In this document: piece by piece, positions 19,562 through 29,534 of the stretch
How the letters are laid out: every line of letters begins with the position of its first letter
Position numbering within the stretch: position 1 is the first letter of the stretch
Assembly (NCBI GenBank): GCA_027858915.1
Contig: JAQIBT010000111.1
Location: 62,001-126,000 of the forward strand
Source: Salinisphaera sp.
GTDB lineage: Bacteria; Pseudomonadota; Gammaproteobacteria; Nevskiales; Salinisphaeraceae
Direction: 5' to 3'
Length of the DNA stretch: 64,000 bases
Notes under the pieces: generated by a model
The model's input: only the letters and a program-made list of their open reading frames with translations
The model's database searches: none
What the model was told of the DNA's origin: nothing
Translations under genes and position numbers: made by a program

Positions 19562-20521
19562 ATGAGCACGCACCGCGAATTGTATCCGGCCATCGAACCG
19601 TTCGATCAATGCCGCCTGGAAGTCTCCGGCCAGCATAACCTCTATTACGAGCAGTGCGGCAACCCCAAGGGCAAGCCCGTCGTTTTCCTCCACGGCGGGC
19701 CCGGTGGAGGTTGTGCGCCGACCAGTCGGCGGTTCTTCAACCCCGCGCTTTATCGCATCGTGTTGTTTGATCAACGCGGCTGTGGCCGGTCTACGCCGCA
19801 TGCGGACCTGGTCGACAACACGACCTGGGATCTGGTCGCCGATATCGAGCGGCTGCGGGTGCATCTTGGGATCGACCGCTGGCAGGTTTTCGGCGGCTCG
19901 TGGGGAGCCACGCTGGCGTTGACCTATGCACAAACGCATCCAGACTGTGTGACCGAACTGGTATTGCGCGGCATCTTCACGCTCCGGCGCGCCGAGATGC
20001 TGTGGTTCTATCAACACGGCGCCCACGCGCTGTTCCCCGATGCGTTCGAGCCCTATCGTGATTTCATACCGGACGGCGAACGCGGCGACATGATGAGCGC
20101 CTACTACCGGCGTCTGACATCGGACGACAAGGACATCCAGATCGCCGCGGCGCGCACCTGGAGCCGCTGGGAAGGGGCAGCGAGCTTTATCGCCCCGTCA
20201 ACGAACAATGGCGCGTCGTCGGCCGCCGGCGACCAGTTCGCGCTCGCTTTTGCGCGTATCGAGTGTCACTACTTCGTGCACGGCGGATTCTTCGAGCGGG
20301 ATGACCAGATTCTGGCCAACGTCGATACCATCCGTCATATCCCCGCTGTTATCGTGCACGGGCGATACGACGTCGTCTGTCCGCTGGTCAACGCCTGGGA
20401 CCTGCATCGAGCCTGGCCAGAAGCCGATCTGCGGATCACCCCAGATGCCGGACACTCGGCCTATGATCCCGGCAATCGCCAGGCATTGCTGGAAGCGACC
20501 GACCGTTTTGCCAGCGCCTGA
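19562..20521 (+). CDS. pip: prolyl aminopeptidase (proline iminopeptidase)
   Basis: YPAIEPFDQCRLEVSGQHNLYYEQCGNPKGKPVVFLHGGPGGGCAPTSRRFFNPALYRIVLFDQRGCGRSTPHADLVDNTTWDLV...GGSWGATLALTYAQTHP. Confidence 0.97.
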   Translation: MSTHRELYPAIEPFDQCRLEVSGQHNLYYEQCGNPKGKPVVFLHGGPGGGCAPTSRRFFNPALYRIVLFDQRGCGRSTPHADLVDNTTWDLVADIERLRVHLGIDRWQVFGGSWGATLALTYAQTHPDCVTELVLRGIFTLRRAEMLWFYQHGAHALFPDAFEPYRDFIPDGERGDMMSAYYRRLTSDDKDIQIAAARTWSRWEGAASFIAPSTNNGASSAAGDQFALAFARIECHYFVHGGFFERDDQILANVDTIRHIPAVIVHGRYDVVCPLVNAWDLHRAWPEADLRITPDAGHSAYDPGNRQALLEATDRFASA

Positions 20522-20604
20522 TGAGCCGGCCGTAGCGATTCGTGGCGTCTTTGAATAGACCACGTTAATCTGATGGGCCAAGTGATCAAACCCGTGAGCT
20601 AACC

Positions 20605-20970
20605 ATGGCTGAGTTGAACGATTTCGGCGTGTCCTTCGCCCCCTACTTCAATGTGCCCGCCGGTCGAATGAGCGAGTTTCGTGAACTGGCCGATCGATTC
20701 ATGGCAGCGACTTCTGGTGAGCAGGGCTGTCTCTACTACGGTTTCTGTTTCAACGGACACAAGGCGTTGTGCCGCGAGGGCTATCAGGATGCCGATGCGT
20801 TTCTCGTGCACCTGAACAACGTCGGCGAGCTGTTTGCCGAAGCACAGCAGATCGCGACCATCGAACGGATGGAAATGCACGGCCCTGCAGACGAGCTGGA
20901 CAAATTACGCAAGCCGCTGGCGGATCTCGATATCGAGTACTTCGTGCTCGAGACGGGATTTCGGCGCTAG
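20605..20970 (+). CDS. ABM-domain small protein, putative monooxygenase-like
   Basis: FGVSFAPYFNVPAGRMSEFRELADRFMAATSGEQGCLYYGFCFNGHKALCREGYQDADAFLVHLNNVGELFAEA; dimeric alpha-beta-barrel pattern. Confidence 0.75.
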   Translation: MAELNDFGVSFAPYFNVPAGRMSEFRELADRFMAATSGEQGCLYYGFCFNGHKALCREGYQDADAFLVHLNNVGELFAEAQQIATIERMEMHGPADELDKLRKPLADLDIEYFVLETGFRR

Positions 20971-21010
20971 GAGGCTGTCGCCTCGCGCACGTCAATGTTG
21001 CCGGGCCGAT

Positions 21011-23641
21011 TTATTCGACCACCATTGTTCGCGTCACGGTCTGCCCGCTAAGCAAGTCGTGGACCGTGACCTGCCATGGGCCCTTGGCGTCGTTGAGCGC
21101 CAGGGGAAACTGCTTGCTGCCCTCGCCCGAAGGCGCGATGACGTTGCCCGAGTAGTCGAGCATGCGCTTGCCTTCGGGGTTGCGCACGTCGATATGGAAC
21201 ACGCTGACGTCGGCAGGCGTCGACGCGGCGTGTATTCCGATCGTCACGATCCGGCCGCGTCTTGCACGCCTGGGCGCATCGACTTGCAAGACGGGCAGCG
21301 GCGTATCGCTTGCCGCCAGCAGCGTGGGTTCATAAGGATCGACGGTGAGCGAGAGCTGATGACGTCGGCCCAACGATTGGCGGGTAAGCACGTCATAGAG
21401 ATACATGGCATGCGGTAGATGCAGATCTACCTTGAACGGCTTGTCGAAGCGCTTGTTGGATTGAAAATCCGGTGGCCCCAGTTCGTCGACACGAAGCTGC
21501 GGATTGGTCTGTAGCGAGATGATGCGTACCCCACCGTTGGCGAATACGTGGGTATCGATTCCCACCACCGCGTGCCCGTTGTGGTCTTCTACCGCGAAGC
21601 GTAGACGAATATCGTTGTTTCGCAGCAGCGTTTCCAGCATTTGGTGGACCGGTTTCTCATCCCCGGTGAGCCGGCTCTGCAGATAATCGGCGATATCCGT
21701 AGTGAGCAGGATCGCCTTGCCCTTGCCGATTCGGCGAACCTGCAGCTTCGACGCGCCCCGGCCAATAGCTGCGGCCGGCACAACGCGCGTCTGGCCCGGG
21801 CCGAATAGATCCAACAGCGCAGGTTGTGCGCGCTGGCGGCTGTGCTCGTCGTAGGTGCCGGGCATGCCGCTGGCAATAGCGATGCCGCCTGTCTTGACAA
21901 ACTGGCGGATCGCATCGATCTCGGCTGCTGACAGTGAGCTGGATTGCGGCAGCACCAGCACTTGATAACCGTGCTGGCGCAAGTCGCCGCGCGCCAGCTG
22001 CTGGTAAGAGATGAAATGGTCCGCAAACCCCTGATCCTCGATCAGGTTGCTCCAGGATTCGCGCAGCCGCATGAAATGGTTGTGGGTGCGCTCATAAGTC
22101 GCGCTGCGGTGCATCCACGCGGTGTCGCTGCCGTGGGCGCGGCGCGCCAGCAGCCACTGGGTGCGCAGGCTGGGCTGCGAGTAGTGAATCGCGATGGGCG
22201 TATCAGTCGCGTGGCTGTTGATGATCAGCGCGCCGGCGCCGTCGCGGATCTCATGGTAATAGCGCGCGGCATACTGCCCTTTCTTCGTGGGCTGACCGTC
22301 GGGATCTACATAGCTTCGATCCGGATCCCACAGAATCAAGCCGCGATTGCCGTGCAGCAGCTCATGCCACACTTGGCGCTTTTGCGATTTCCCCGAGACA
22401 AACGCGGTGCCGAGGATCGGGATCGCTGGATTCAGCGAGTGCACGACGTCGACGCTGCGGCCAATATCGTAGACCTCGATTGCGGTAACGGCTTTGGTCA
22501 GGCGCGCATAGTCGTAGCCGCCCCAGCCCGGCTTCTGTGCGCCGCCAATGCCGACGAATGCCTGCGGATCGCCTTCTCGCACCGCATCCGCGCCCATCTT
22601 GAGCGCACCGGCAAACGAGACATCCATCCAGGCCTTGAAGTCTGCCCAGGCCGCAAAATTCTGATCGTGCCGGTCGATCGCCTGCCGAGTGGTCATTGGC
22701 ATGACCTGGTCCCATGCAGAGAACTGGGTGCCCCATTCGGCGTTGAGCGCTGCCAGGCTGGCGTACTGACCGCGCAGCCAGCGACGCATGCCGGCCAGCG
22801 AATATGTCGAGAAATCAAAATCCCACTGCGCGCCGAGCTCGGCGATCCCCGGCTCGTCCGACAGGCTGTAGAAATACGGCCGATACGGTGCATAGCGCTG
22901 CGCGATAGCCAGGCTAAGATCATGCACGCGCTGACGCCAGGCCGGATCTTCGAGGCTTGGGTGACGCTTGAAGGCTGCGAGACTGTCTCGGTTGTGCTTG
23001 TATTGCTGCTTGGCCGCAAGGAAGGATGCGTTCTTGGGTTGGTCGGACCGCCAGCGATGGTATTCGGCGTAAAACGCCGGCGCGAGGCTTTCCACATACC
23101 AGCGCATGTTCTGGTCGATGAGGAAATCGGGCAGAGCCTTGCTGCGCCCGGAATACTCGCCCGCGTCGATACCCAGTTGCTCGAGCGTCGGTAGCAAGCA
23201 CGCTGGGTAGCGGTGCCACATCATGATTTGATAGTCGTTCCAGCCCGTGAACGGCGGACGCGCAATGAAATCAGCCTCGGCAGTGTCCTGTTCGTCTGCT
23301 ATCGCCACCTCGCCGCGGCGTCCGCTCAACTCGGCGTCCACCCGCAGATGATTCTTCATGGCCAGCGCATGTGCCATGTCGATCTTGAAGGAAATGCCTC
23401 TCTTGCCGGCTACATTGACAGACATCGCCTGTTCGTCGACCAGCCGACCCAGGCTGTCGGTCCAGTGCAGGTGCAGCGAGATGTGGCCGGTGAAAGGCTC
23501 AGTCATTTCATAGGCCACTGTCACCGTGCCCTCGCGCGCCATCACCGCCGCGGGCAGCCGCAATTCGTCGGCCGAAGCGATGCCAGCCGCAAGCAGTGGA
23601 GATACCAGACCCAGGATGATGCCAGCCGTGATCCAATGCAT
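21011..23641 (-). CDS. secreted GH42-like (beta-galactosidase trimerisation-domain type) glycoside hydrolase family protein
   Basis: 876 aa with N-terminal signal peptide; PYFYSLSDEPGIAELGAQWDFDFSTYSLAGMRRWLRGQYASLAALNAEWGTQFSAWDQV resembles GH42 A-domain sequence; later region resembles a trimerisation/GATase-like domain (QVLVLPQSSSLSAAEIDAIRQFVKTGGIAIA). Confidence 0.75.
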   Translation of the reverse strand: MHWITAGIILGLVSPLLAAGIASADELRLPAAVMAREGTVTVAYEMTEPFTGHISLHLHWTDSLGRLVDEQAMSVNVAGKRGISFKIDMAHALAMKNHLRVDAELSGRRGEVAIADEQDTAEADFIARPPFTGWNDYQIMMWHRYPACLLPTLEQLGIDAGEYSGRSKALPDFLIDQNMRWYVESLAPAFYAEYHRWRSDQPKNASFLAAKQQYKHNRDSLAAFKRHPSLEDPAWRQRVHDLSLAIAQRYAPYRPYFYSLSDEPGIAELGAQWDFDFSTYSLAGMRRWLRGQYASLAALNAEWGTQFSAWDQVMPMTTRQAIDRHDQNFAAWADFKAWMDVSFAGALKMGADAVREGDPQAFVGIGGAQKPGWGGYDYARLTKAVTAIEVYDIGRSVDVVHSLNPAIPILGTAFVSGKSQKRQVWHELLHGNRGLILWDPDRSYVDPDGQPTKKGQYAARYYHEIRDGAGALIINSHATDTPIAIHYSQPSLRTQWLLARRAHGSDTAWMHRSATYERTHNHFMRLRESWSNLIEDQGFADHFISYQQLARGDLRQHGYQVLVLPQSSSLSAAEIDAIRQFVKTGGIAIASGMPGTYDEHSRQRAQPALLDLFGPGQTRVVPAAAIGRGASKLQVRRIGKGKAILLTTDIADYLQSRLTGDEKPVHQMLETLLRNNDIRLRFAVEDHNGHAVVGIDTHVFANGGVRIISLQTNPQLRVDELGPPDFQSNKRFDKPFKVDLHLPHAMYLYDVLTRQSLGRRHQLSLTVDPYEPTLLAASDTPLPVLQVDAPRRARRGRIVTIGIHAASTPADVSVFHIDVRNPEGKRMLDYSGNVIAPSGEGSKQFPLALNDAKGPWQVTVHDLLSGQTVTRTMVVE

Positions 23642-23799
23642 TGCTGCCCTGTACTCCTACGTCTACAGCACGTCCCACGCCTGAACACCTTATCGTGTCA
23701 TTATCGATAGCGCGAGAGATAGTCAAGTTTACGAGTTGATCGCGCGGCGTCGCGCATCCGCGCGCGGCATAAAGGACCATTTATTCAGAGGCAACGCGT

Positions 23800-26700
23800 A
23801 TGGCACGCGACGACGACAAGCTGCTCGACCCAGTGCCACCCTCTTCGAGCGCGCGGCTTCTGATCGTTGGGGTCGGCGCGTCTGCAGGCGGACTGGAGGC
23901 GTTCAGCCGTTTTCTGGCCAATGTCCCGGCGCACAGCGGGTTGGCGTTTGTGCTGGTCCAGCATCTGGATCCGGAGCATCAGAGCATGCTGGTGGAACTG
24001 TTGGGCCGGCATACGGCCATGCCGGTCACCGAAGCCAAAGACGGAATCAAACTCGCCGCCGATCAGGTGGTCGTGATTCCCCCCAACGCCACGCTTACGA
24101 TCGCCGAAGGTCGTCTCCACGTCACGCGCCCGGCCCCGCCGCGTGCCCATCGCCGCCCCATCGACACGTTCTTCGAATCGCTGGCGACCGATCAGGGCGA
24201 GAACGCGGTCTGTGTTGTGTTGTCGGGCACCGGGTCGGACGGCGCGGCCGGCACAAAAGCCATCAAGGCCAGGGGCGGCCTGGCGATCGCACAAGCCGAA
24301 TCAGGCCATACCGCCATGAGCGGCATGCCACAAAGCGCAGTCGCTACCGGGCAGGTAGATTATGTGCTCCCGGTCGAGGATATCCCGGCACAACTGGTCG
24401 ACTACCAACAGCACATGCACGTCGTCGCACGGCACAAGGACAGCAACGGCGACCGCCGCGATGCAGCCGATCGTCTCGACGAGATCAGCGAGCTGATCAG
24501 GGTACGTACCGGCCATGATTTTTCCGGCTACAAGGACAACACTCGCGTCCGAAGGGTCCAGCGCCGTATGCAGGTATTGCAGATCGATCACGTCGAAGAC
24601 TACGTCGAACGGCTGCGGGCCGAGCCCGCCGAACGCGATACCCTGTTTCACGAGTTGCTGATCAGTGTCACCCAGTTCTTTCGCGATCCGAAAGCCTGGC
24701 AGGCTCTCGAAACCCGGGTGATTCCGGCGCTGGTGGAAAACCGTCACGCGGGCGAGAGCGTGCGCGTCTGGGTCGCCGGCTGCGGCACCGGGGAAGAAGC
24801 CTATTCAATCGCTATTCTGCTCGCGGAGGCGCTCTCCGAACGGGACATCGCCCCATCGCTGCAGGTGTTTGGCACCGACCTCGACGCCGAGGCGATACAG
24901 GTCGCCCGCAGCGGCTGGTATGCGCCGTCGATGGGCGGGCTGTCGGCGGCCCATATCAAGCGCTGGTTTGTGCCTCAGCGCAACGGTTATACGCCGATAA
25001 AGGCTCTGCGCGAAACTTGTATCTTTTCCGAGCACAATCTTGACCAGGACCCACCGTTTTCAAAGCTGGACCTCATTATCTGCCGCAACGTGCTGATTTA
25101 CATGGGCCGCGATCTGCAGGATCGGGTGCTGCGCAAATTTCACTACGGGCTTCGAGCGCAAGGCACATTGTTTCTCGGCCAGTCCGAAAATGTGTCCAGT
25201 CATTCGACCCTGTTCGACACCGTCGACAAGACCTGCCGGTTGTTTCAGCGTCGCGACGCCCATCCGCCGATGCCGGTAGACGTGTCGACGCGCGTCACAC
25301 CGCCGAACGCGTCGGCGCATTCGGCCCCGGCCGATAAGCCAGCAGACGTAGACGCGTTGGATCATGCGGTAAGGCGCGTCATGGAGCCCTACGCCCCGGC
25401 GTATCTGGTGATCGATCGACAGTACGAAATCCAGCGCTTTTCCGGCGGCACGGCGGGCCACTATCTGGAGCCCGCCAGCGGGGCCGCGAGTCTGCAACTG
25501 TTCGATCTGGTCAAGAAAGCGCTGCGTCCAGCGGTGCGCGAGGCTGTCCAGCGAGCGTTTGCCAATCGCCACACGGTCCAGCAAGACGACCTGGCCGTAC
25601 GGGTCGATGGCCGTGGGCGTGCCGTGACCCTGATCGTGGAACCACTGGCGGCCCATTCGGGCCACGGCGAGTGCTGCGTCGTCGCGTTTCGCGACGCCGG
25701 ACCGCTAACCGGCCAGCGGCCGCCCGAGCCGTCGCGCGAGGCGGACGGCCAGACCAGCGCGCTTGAACAGGAACTGCAGGTCACCCGGACACAACTGCGG
25801 GCGGCATCCGCCGAGTTGGACCGGGCACAGGAGGAAACTCGTTCGGTAACCGAGGAATATCAGTCGGTCAATGAAGAGCTGCAGGCATCAAACGAGGAAC
25901 TGGAAACCTCGAAAGAAGAAATGCAGTCGATCAACGAAGAGCTGGAGACCGTCAACACTGAATTGAGCGACAAGAACCAGCGCCTGGCCACGCTCAACAG
26001 CGACCTGCGCAACCTGCTCGAAAGCACACAGGTCGCTACTATTTTTCTCGACAACGACCTGAGGATCAAGAATTTCACGCCGGGCATAACCGAGCTGTTT
26101 CACCTGCGCGAGACCGATTACGGCCGGCCGATCACCGATCTGGTGAGTCGCCTGAACTACCATGAGCTGGCCGATGACGTGGCCACGGTGCAACGCAAGC
26201 TGACCGTCGTCGAACGCGAGGTGGCGCTGAGCGACGGTACGACCTACGTCCTGCATATCCGGCTCTACCGGACGGTGGCCAACGTGATTGAAGGCGTGGT
26301 GCTCACGTTCTTCGACATCACCGAACGCAAGCGCTTCGAAGCGCAACGCGCCTGGCTGGCGTCGATCGTGGATTCCTCGGTCGACGCCATCATCAGCCAG
26401 GATCAGAACGCTTGCATCACGAGCTGGAACGCCGCGGCCGAGCGGATCTTCGGCTTGAACGCGCAGGAGGCGATCGGTAGCACGCTTGCCGAGCAGCTTG
26501 GGCCTTATATCGACCCGTCTACGCGCAACCACATAGACCAGCGGCTGGGCGGCTTCAAGCCATGGGAGACGGAAATGCAGTGGCGCCGGGATCAAAACAC
26601 GATCACGCTGGCGCTTTCTGCCTCCCCTATCACTGACAACGCCGATCGCGTGGTCGCGACCTCGATCATCGCGCGCGATATCTCTGGGCGCGTCGCCCAG

Positions 26701-27330
26701 GCACAACAGCGCGAACTGCTGCTGCAGGAGCTCAATCACCGGGTAAAGAATGTGCTGGCGACGGTGCAATCGATCATGATGCAGACCCAGCATAAGGCGC
26801 CGGCAGAGTTTCGCGACGCGTTCGCGAAACGCATCCAGGCGCTGGCGCAGACCCATAACCTGCTGACCCGCAGCCAATGGCGCGGCGTGTCGCTACGCGA
26901 GTTGCTGGAAGCCGAACTGCGGCCGTATGGCGACGAAGACAATCCCCGCTGGCATCTGTCGGGCGAGGCCGTCGCGCTGGGGCCGGATGAGGCCGTGGCA
27001 CTAGGCCTGGCTTTTCACGAGCTGACCACCAATGCGGCCAAATACGGCGCGCTGGCCACCCAGACCGGCCGCCTGGTCGTGCACTGGCACGTGACCGAGG
27101 GCAGCGAGGGTCATACGCTGAACGTGGCCTGGCTCGAGCGTGGCGGGCCGGCCGCACACACGCCCCGCAGACAAGGCTTTGGCTTGCGCCTGATTCAGGA
27201 AGGCTTGGCGCATGAGCTGGAAGCCCAGGTGCAGCTCGATTTCGAACCGGAGGGCCTGCGCTGTGCACTTGGCGTACCCTTGCGCCACCCGGATGAACCA
27301 GAGTCTGCGTATGACAACCCGACCTACTGA
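23800..27330 (+). CDS. hybrid CheB methylesterase - CheR methyltransferase - coiled coil - PAS - HWE-type histidine kinase
   Basis: CheB: GVGASAGGLEAF, LVQHLDPEHQS, LSGTGSDGAAG. CheR: RVWVAGCGTGEEAYSIAILLAE, KLDLIICRNVLIYM. Glu-rich coiled coil EELQASNEELETSKEEMQSINEELETVNTEL. Two PAS regions. HWE motif LLLQELNHRVKNVLATVQSI. Confidence 0.95.
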   Translation: MARDDDKLLDPVPPSSSARLLIVGVGASAGGLEAFSRFLANVPAHSGLAFVLVQHLDPEHQSMLVELLGRHTAMPVTEAKDGIKLAADQVVVIPPNATLTIAEGRLHVTRPAPPRAHRRPIDTFFESLATDQGENAVCVVLSGTGSDGAAGTKAIKARGGLAIAQAESGHTAMSGMPQSAVATGQVDYVLPVEDIPAQLVDYQQHMHVVARHKDSNGDRRDAADRLDEISELIRVRTGHDFSGYKDNTRVRRVQRRMQVLQIDHVEDYVERLRAEPAERDTLFHELLISVTQFFRDPKAWQALETRVIPALVENRHAGESVRVWVAGCGTGEEAYSIAILLAEALSERDIAPSLQVFGTDLDAEAIQVARSGWYAPSMGGLSAAHIKRWFVPQRNGYTPIKALRETCIFSEHNLDQDPPFSKLDLIICRNVLIYMGRDLQDRVLRKFHYGLRAQGTLFLGQSENVSSHSTLFDTVDKTCRLFQRRDAHPPMPVDVSTRVTPPNASAHSAPADKPADVDALDHAVRRVMEPYAPAYLVIDRQYEIQRFSGGTAGHYLEPASGAASLQLFDLVKKALRPAVREAVQRAFANRHTVQQDDLAVRVDGRGRAVTLIVEPLAAHSGHGECCVVAFRDAGPLTGQRPPEPSREADGQTSALEQELQVTRTQLRAASAELDRAQEETRSVTEEYQSVNEELQASNEELETSKEEMQSINEELETVNTELSDKNQRLATLNSDLRNLLESTQVATIFLDNDLRIKNFTPGITELFHLRETDYGRPITDLVSRLNYHELADDVATVQRKLTVVEREVALSDGTTYVLHIRLYRTVANVIEGVVLTFFDITERKRFEAQRAWLASIVDSSVDAIISQDQNACITSWNAAAERIFGLNAQEAIGSTLAEQLGPYIDPSTRNHIDQRLGGFKPWETEMQWRRDQNTITLALSASPITDNADRVVATSIIARDISGRVAQAQQRELLLQELNHRVKNVLATVQSIMMQTQHKAPAEFRDAFAKRIQALAQTHNLLTRSQWRGVSLRELLEAELRPYGDEDNPRWHLSGEAVALGPDEAVALGLAFHELTTNAAKYGALATQTGRLVVHWHVTEGSEGHTLNVAWLERGGPAAHTPRRQGFGLRLIQEGLAHELEAQVQLDFEPEGLRCALGVPLRHPDEPESAYDNPTY

Positions 27331-27694
27331 CCCGTCATCTTCGCTACAGGGCCGGCACCTGCTGCTAGTCGAGGACGAGATGATCGTCGCCATGTCGTTG
27401 GAAGACCTGATCACGCTTGAGGGCTGTCGGGTGACCAAGGCCGGTCGGCTATCCAGAGCGCTGGAACTCGCCGGAACCGAGACGCTCCACGGGGCGCTGC
27501 TGGACGTCAATCTACGCGGCGAAAAGGTCTTCCCGGTCGCCGACGTACTTGACCGACGCGATATCCCTTTCATCTTTCTGACCGGCTACGGTGCGGATTA
27601 TTTGGATCCGCCGTGGCGGGAGCGACCGGTGCTGGAAAAACCCTATGACCCAGAGGCGCTTCTGGAGCTGATTATCACAACCTTCGCTGCGTGA
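27311..27694 (+). CDS. single-domain response regulator
   Basis: GRHLLLVEDEMIVAMSLEDLITLEGCRV...GALLDVNLRGEKVFPVADVLDRRDIPFIFLTGYG...PVLEKPYD; overlaps the kinase 3' end by 20 nt. Confidence 0.9.
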   Translation: MTTRPTDPSSSLQGRHLLLVEDEMIVAMSLEDLITLEGCRVTKAGRLSRALELAGTETLHGALLDVNLRGEKVFPVADVLDRRDIPFIFLTGYGADYLDPPWRERPVLEKPYDPEALLELIITTFAA

Positions 27695-27854
27695 ACCCAG
27701 GCCAGCCGAAGCACCGTTGCGGGCAGCACAGTGGTCAGTCAACTGCAGCAACGGCTTGAGTGCACCGAACGTCGCCTGGAACTCCGAGACGACGCCTGAA
27801 CCTGACGCGAGCGCCTGAGAGTCTGCCAACGGACAGGAGATACCTCGGTGGCAA

Positions 27855-28238
27855 TCAGTTGTCGCGGTATAACGCAATCAATCGCTGCGCTATCTTTTCG
27901 GGCGCGGCAGTTTTCTCGAATACCGGCCGACAACACCAGGCTTCAGGCAGGTTTTGAGCGCTGAAACCGGTGAGAAAAACAAACGGAATGGCCTGGGCCG
28001 CGAGCGCTTCTGCAGCCGGGTAGACCGGGCCGTCGGCAAGCGTGACGTCGAGTAGAGCGATGTCAAACGCCTGTATTTTCAGCAACGTCAGAATTTGCTC
28101 GCAGCGGGCTGCCTTGAACACGCGACAACCGTAGCTCTCGAGAAAAAAAGTAAGCGCTCCACTAATCGCCATACTGTCCTCGGCCAGGAGAAGCCGACAG
28201 CCCTTGAGCGCGTCAATATCGGACGGCGGTCGAATCAT
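27855..28238 (-). CDS. single-domain response regulator
   Basis: CRLLLAEDSMAISGALTFFLESYGCRVFKA...DIALLDVTLADGPVYPAAEALAAQAIPFVFLTGFS...PVFEKTAAPEKIAQRL. Confidence 0.88.
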   Translation of the reverse strand: MIRPPSDIDALKGCRLLLAEDSMAISGALTFFLESYGCRVFKAARCEQILTLLKIQAFDIALLDVTLADGPVYPAAEALAAQAIPFVFLTGFSAQNLPEAWCCRPVFEKTAAPEKIAQRLIALYRDN

Positions 28239-28476
28239 ACATTTCTACACTCCGCGACTGCGTATGGCCGCGCCATCAACGCACTATGGGCCAGTATGCC
28301 CCTTGATTGTCAAATCACCTGCACGTACCGCGGGCCGGCCGTCGAGAAACAGGTGGCGGTCGAGGTTCTCAACTCCCCTGCGGTTCAATCGCGCATCCCC
28401 TGGGCTACCGAGTGCGTGCTAGATTCGCGAATACATATGCTATAGAACACCCGCGTCACCCCCGGGACCTGCCAAA

Positions 28477-29523
28477 ATGGAAAAACTATCTGGCCGACAA
28501 ACATTCGAAGCGACCGCGACGCGGGGCATGCTCGCCCTGCCCGCGGCGATGCTGCGTATCCTGGCAGGCCAGCCGGTGGTTCGCGACGGGCTGACGCTCG
28601 ACGTGCAGTGTCAGATGTTGTTGAAGATGATGCGGATGCGCGGCGTATCTCTGGGCGGCACCGATGTGGCGACCGAGCGTCGTCGGATGAACGCTCAGTC
28701 GCGCACGCTTGAACCGCGGGCCCAGCACGAGCTGCGGGTAGAGTCGCTGACTGTGGCGGGAGGCGCCGGTTCGATTCCGGCTCGACGTTACACCCCTGCC
28801 CGATGCCCTACGCCCGCTCCGGCGGTCGTGTTCTATCACGGCGGCGGATTCGTCATCGGATCGTTGGATTCACACGATGGCATCTGCCGGGCGCTGGCCG
28901 AACAGGCGCAATGCGTTGTGATTGCGGTGGATTATCGTCTTGCGCCCGAACATCCGGCGCCGGCAGCATCGGACGACGCGATCGCGGCATTCCGGGACAT
29001 CGTCGTACGGGCAGACGAACTGGGGATCGATGCGGCACGTGTCGCGGTAGCCGGCGATAGCGCTGGCGGCAATCTGGCGGCGGTAGTGTCCCAGCAAACG
29101 CTAACTGATGCGCGACCGCCCTGCTATCAAGTACTGTTTTATCCAGCGGTTGATTTTGCCGATGACAAGCCGTCGAAGGATATTTTTGCGCGCGGTTTTC
29201 TGTTGGAGAAAGCGTCCATGGACTGGTTTCAGGCGCATTATCTGGCGGACGGATTCGACGACCGCGACCCGCGCGTATCACCGCTGTACGGCGACGTGGC
29301 GGACGTAGCACCCGCGTTGATTATCACCGCCGGGTTCGACCCTCTGCGCGACGAAGGCGAAGCTTATGCTCAAAAACTGGAGGCCGCCGGCGTTGCCGTG
29401 ATCCATCGGCGCGAGTCGGGGCTTATCCATGGTTTCCTGAATTTTTCCGGCGGCGTGGAGCGCGGCGATCAGGCGCTCGATGAGGCGGCCAGCGATCTGC
29501 GAAAGGCTTTCAGAATCGACTGA
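28477..29523 (+). CDS. alpha/beta hydrolase (HSL-type esterase/lipase)
   Basis: VVFYHGGGFVIGSLDSHDGICRALAEQAQCVVIAVDYRLAPEHPAPAASDD...VAVAGDSAGGNLAAVV; HGGG oxyanion hole and GDSAG. Confidence 0.95.
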   Translation: MEKLSGRQTFEATATRGMLALPAAMLRILAGQPVVRDGLTLDVQCQMLLKMMRMRGVSLGGTDVATERRRMNAQSRTLEPRAQHELRVESLTVAGGAGSIPARRYTPARCPTPAPAVVFYHGGGFVIGSLDSHDGICRALAEQAQCVVIAVDYRLAPEHPAPAASDDAIAAFRDIVVRADELGIDAARVAVAGDSAGGNLAAVVSQQTLTDARPPCYQVLFYPAVDFADDKPSKDIFARGFLLEKASMDWFQAHYLADGFDDRDPRVSPLYGDVADVAPALIITAGFDPLRDEGEAYAQKLEAAGVAVIHRRESGLIHGFLNFSGGVERGDQALDEAASDLRKAFRID

Positions 29524-29534
29524 CTGGCGCCCAA

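Noticed and set aside
21944-23194. 416-aa plus-strand ORF over the GH42-like gene
   Set aside because: Antisense shadow ORF; the opposite strand has signal peptide and domain-like sequence.
25888-26877. 329-aa antisense ORF within the hybrid kinase
   Set aside because: Opposite to clear coiled-coil/PAS/HWE sequence; no domain signal.
28768-28778. GGTTCGATTCC, tRNA T-loop-like string
   Set aside because: Lies within the alpha/beta hydrolase coding frame; no acceptor, D- or anticodon stems around it.
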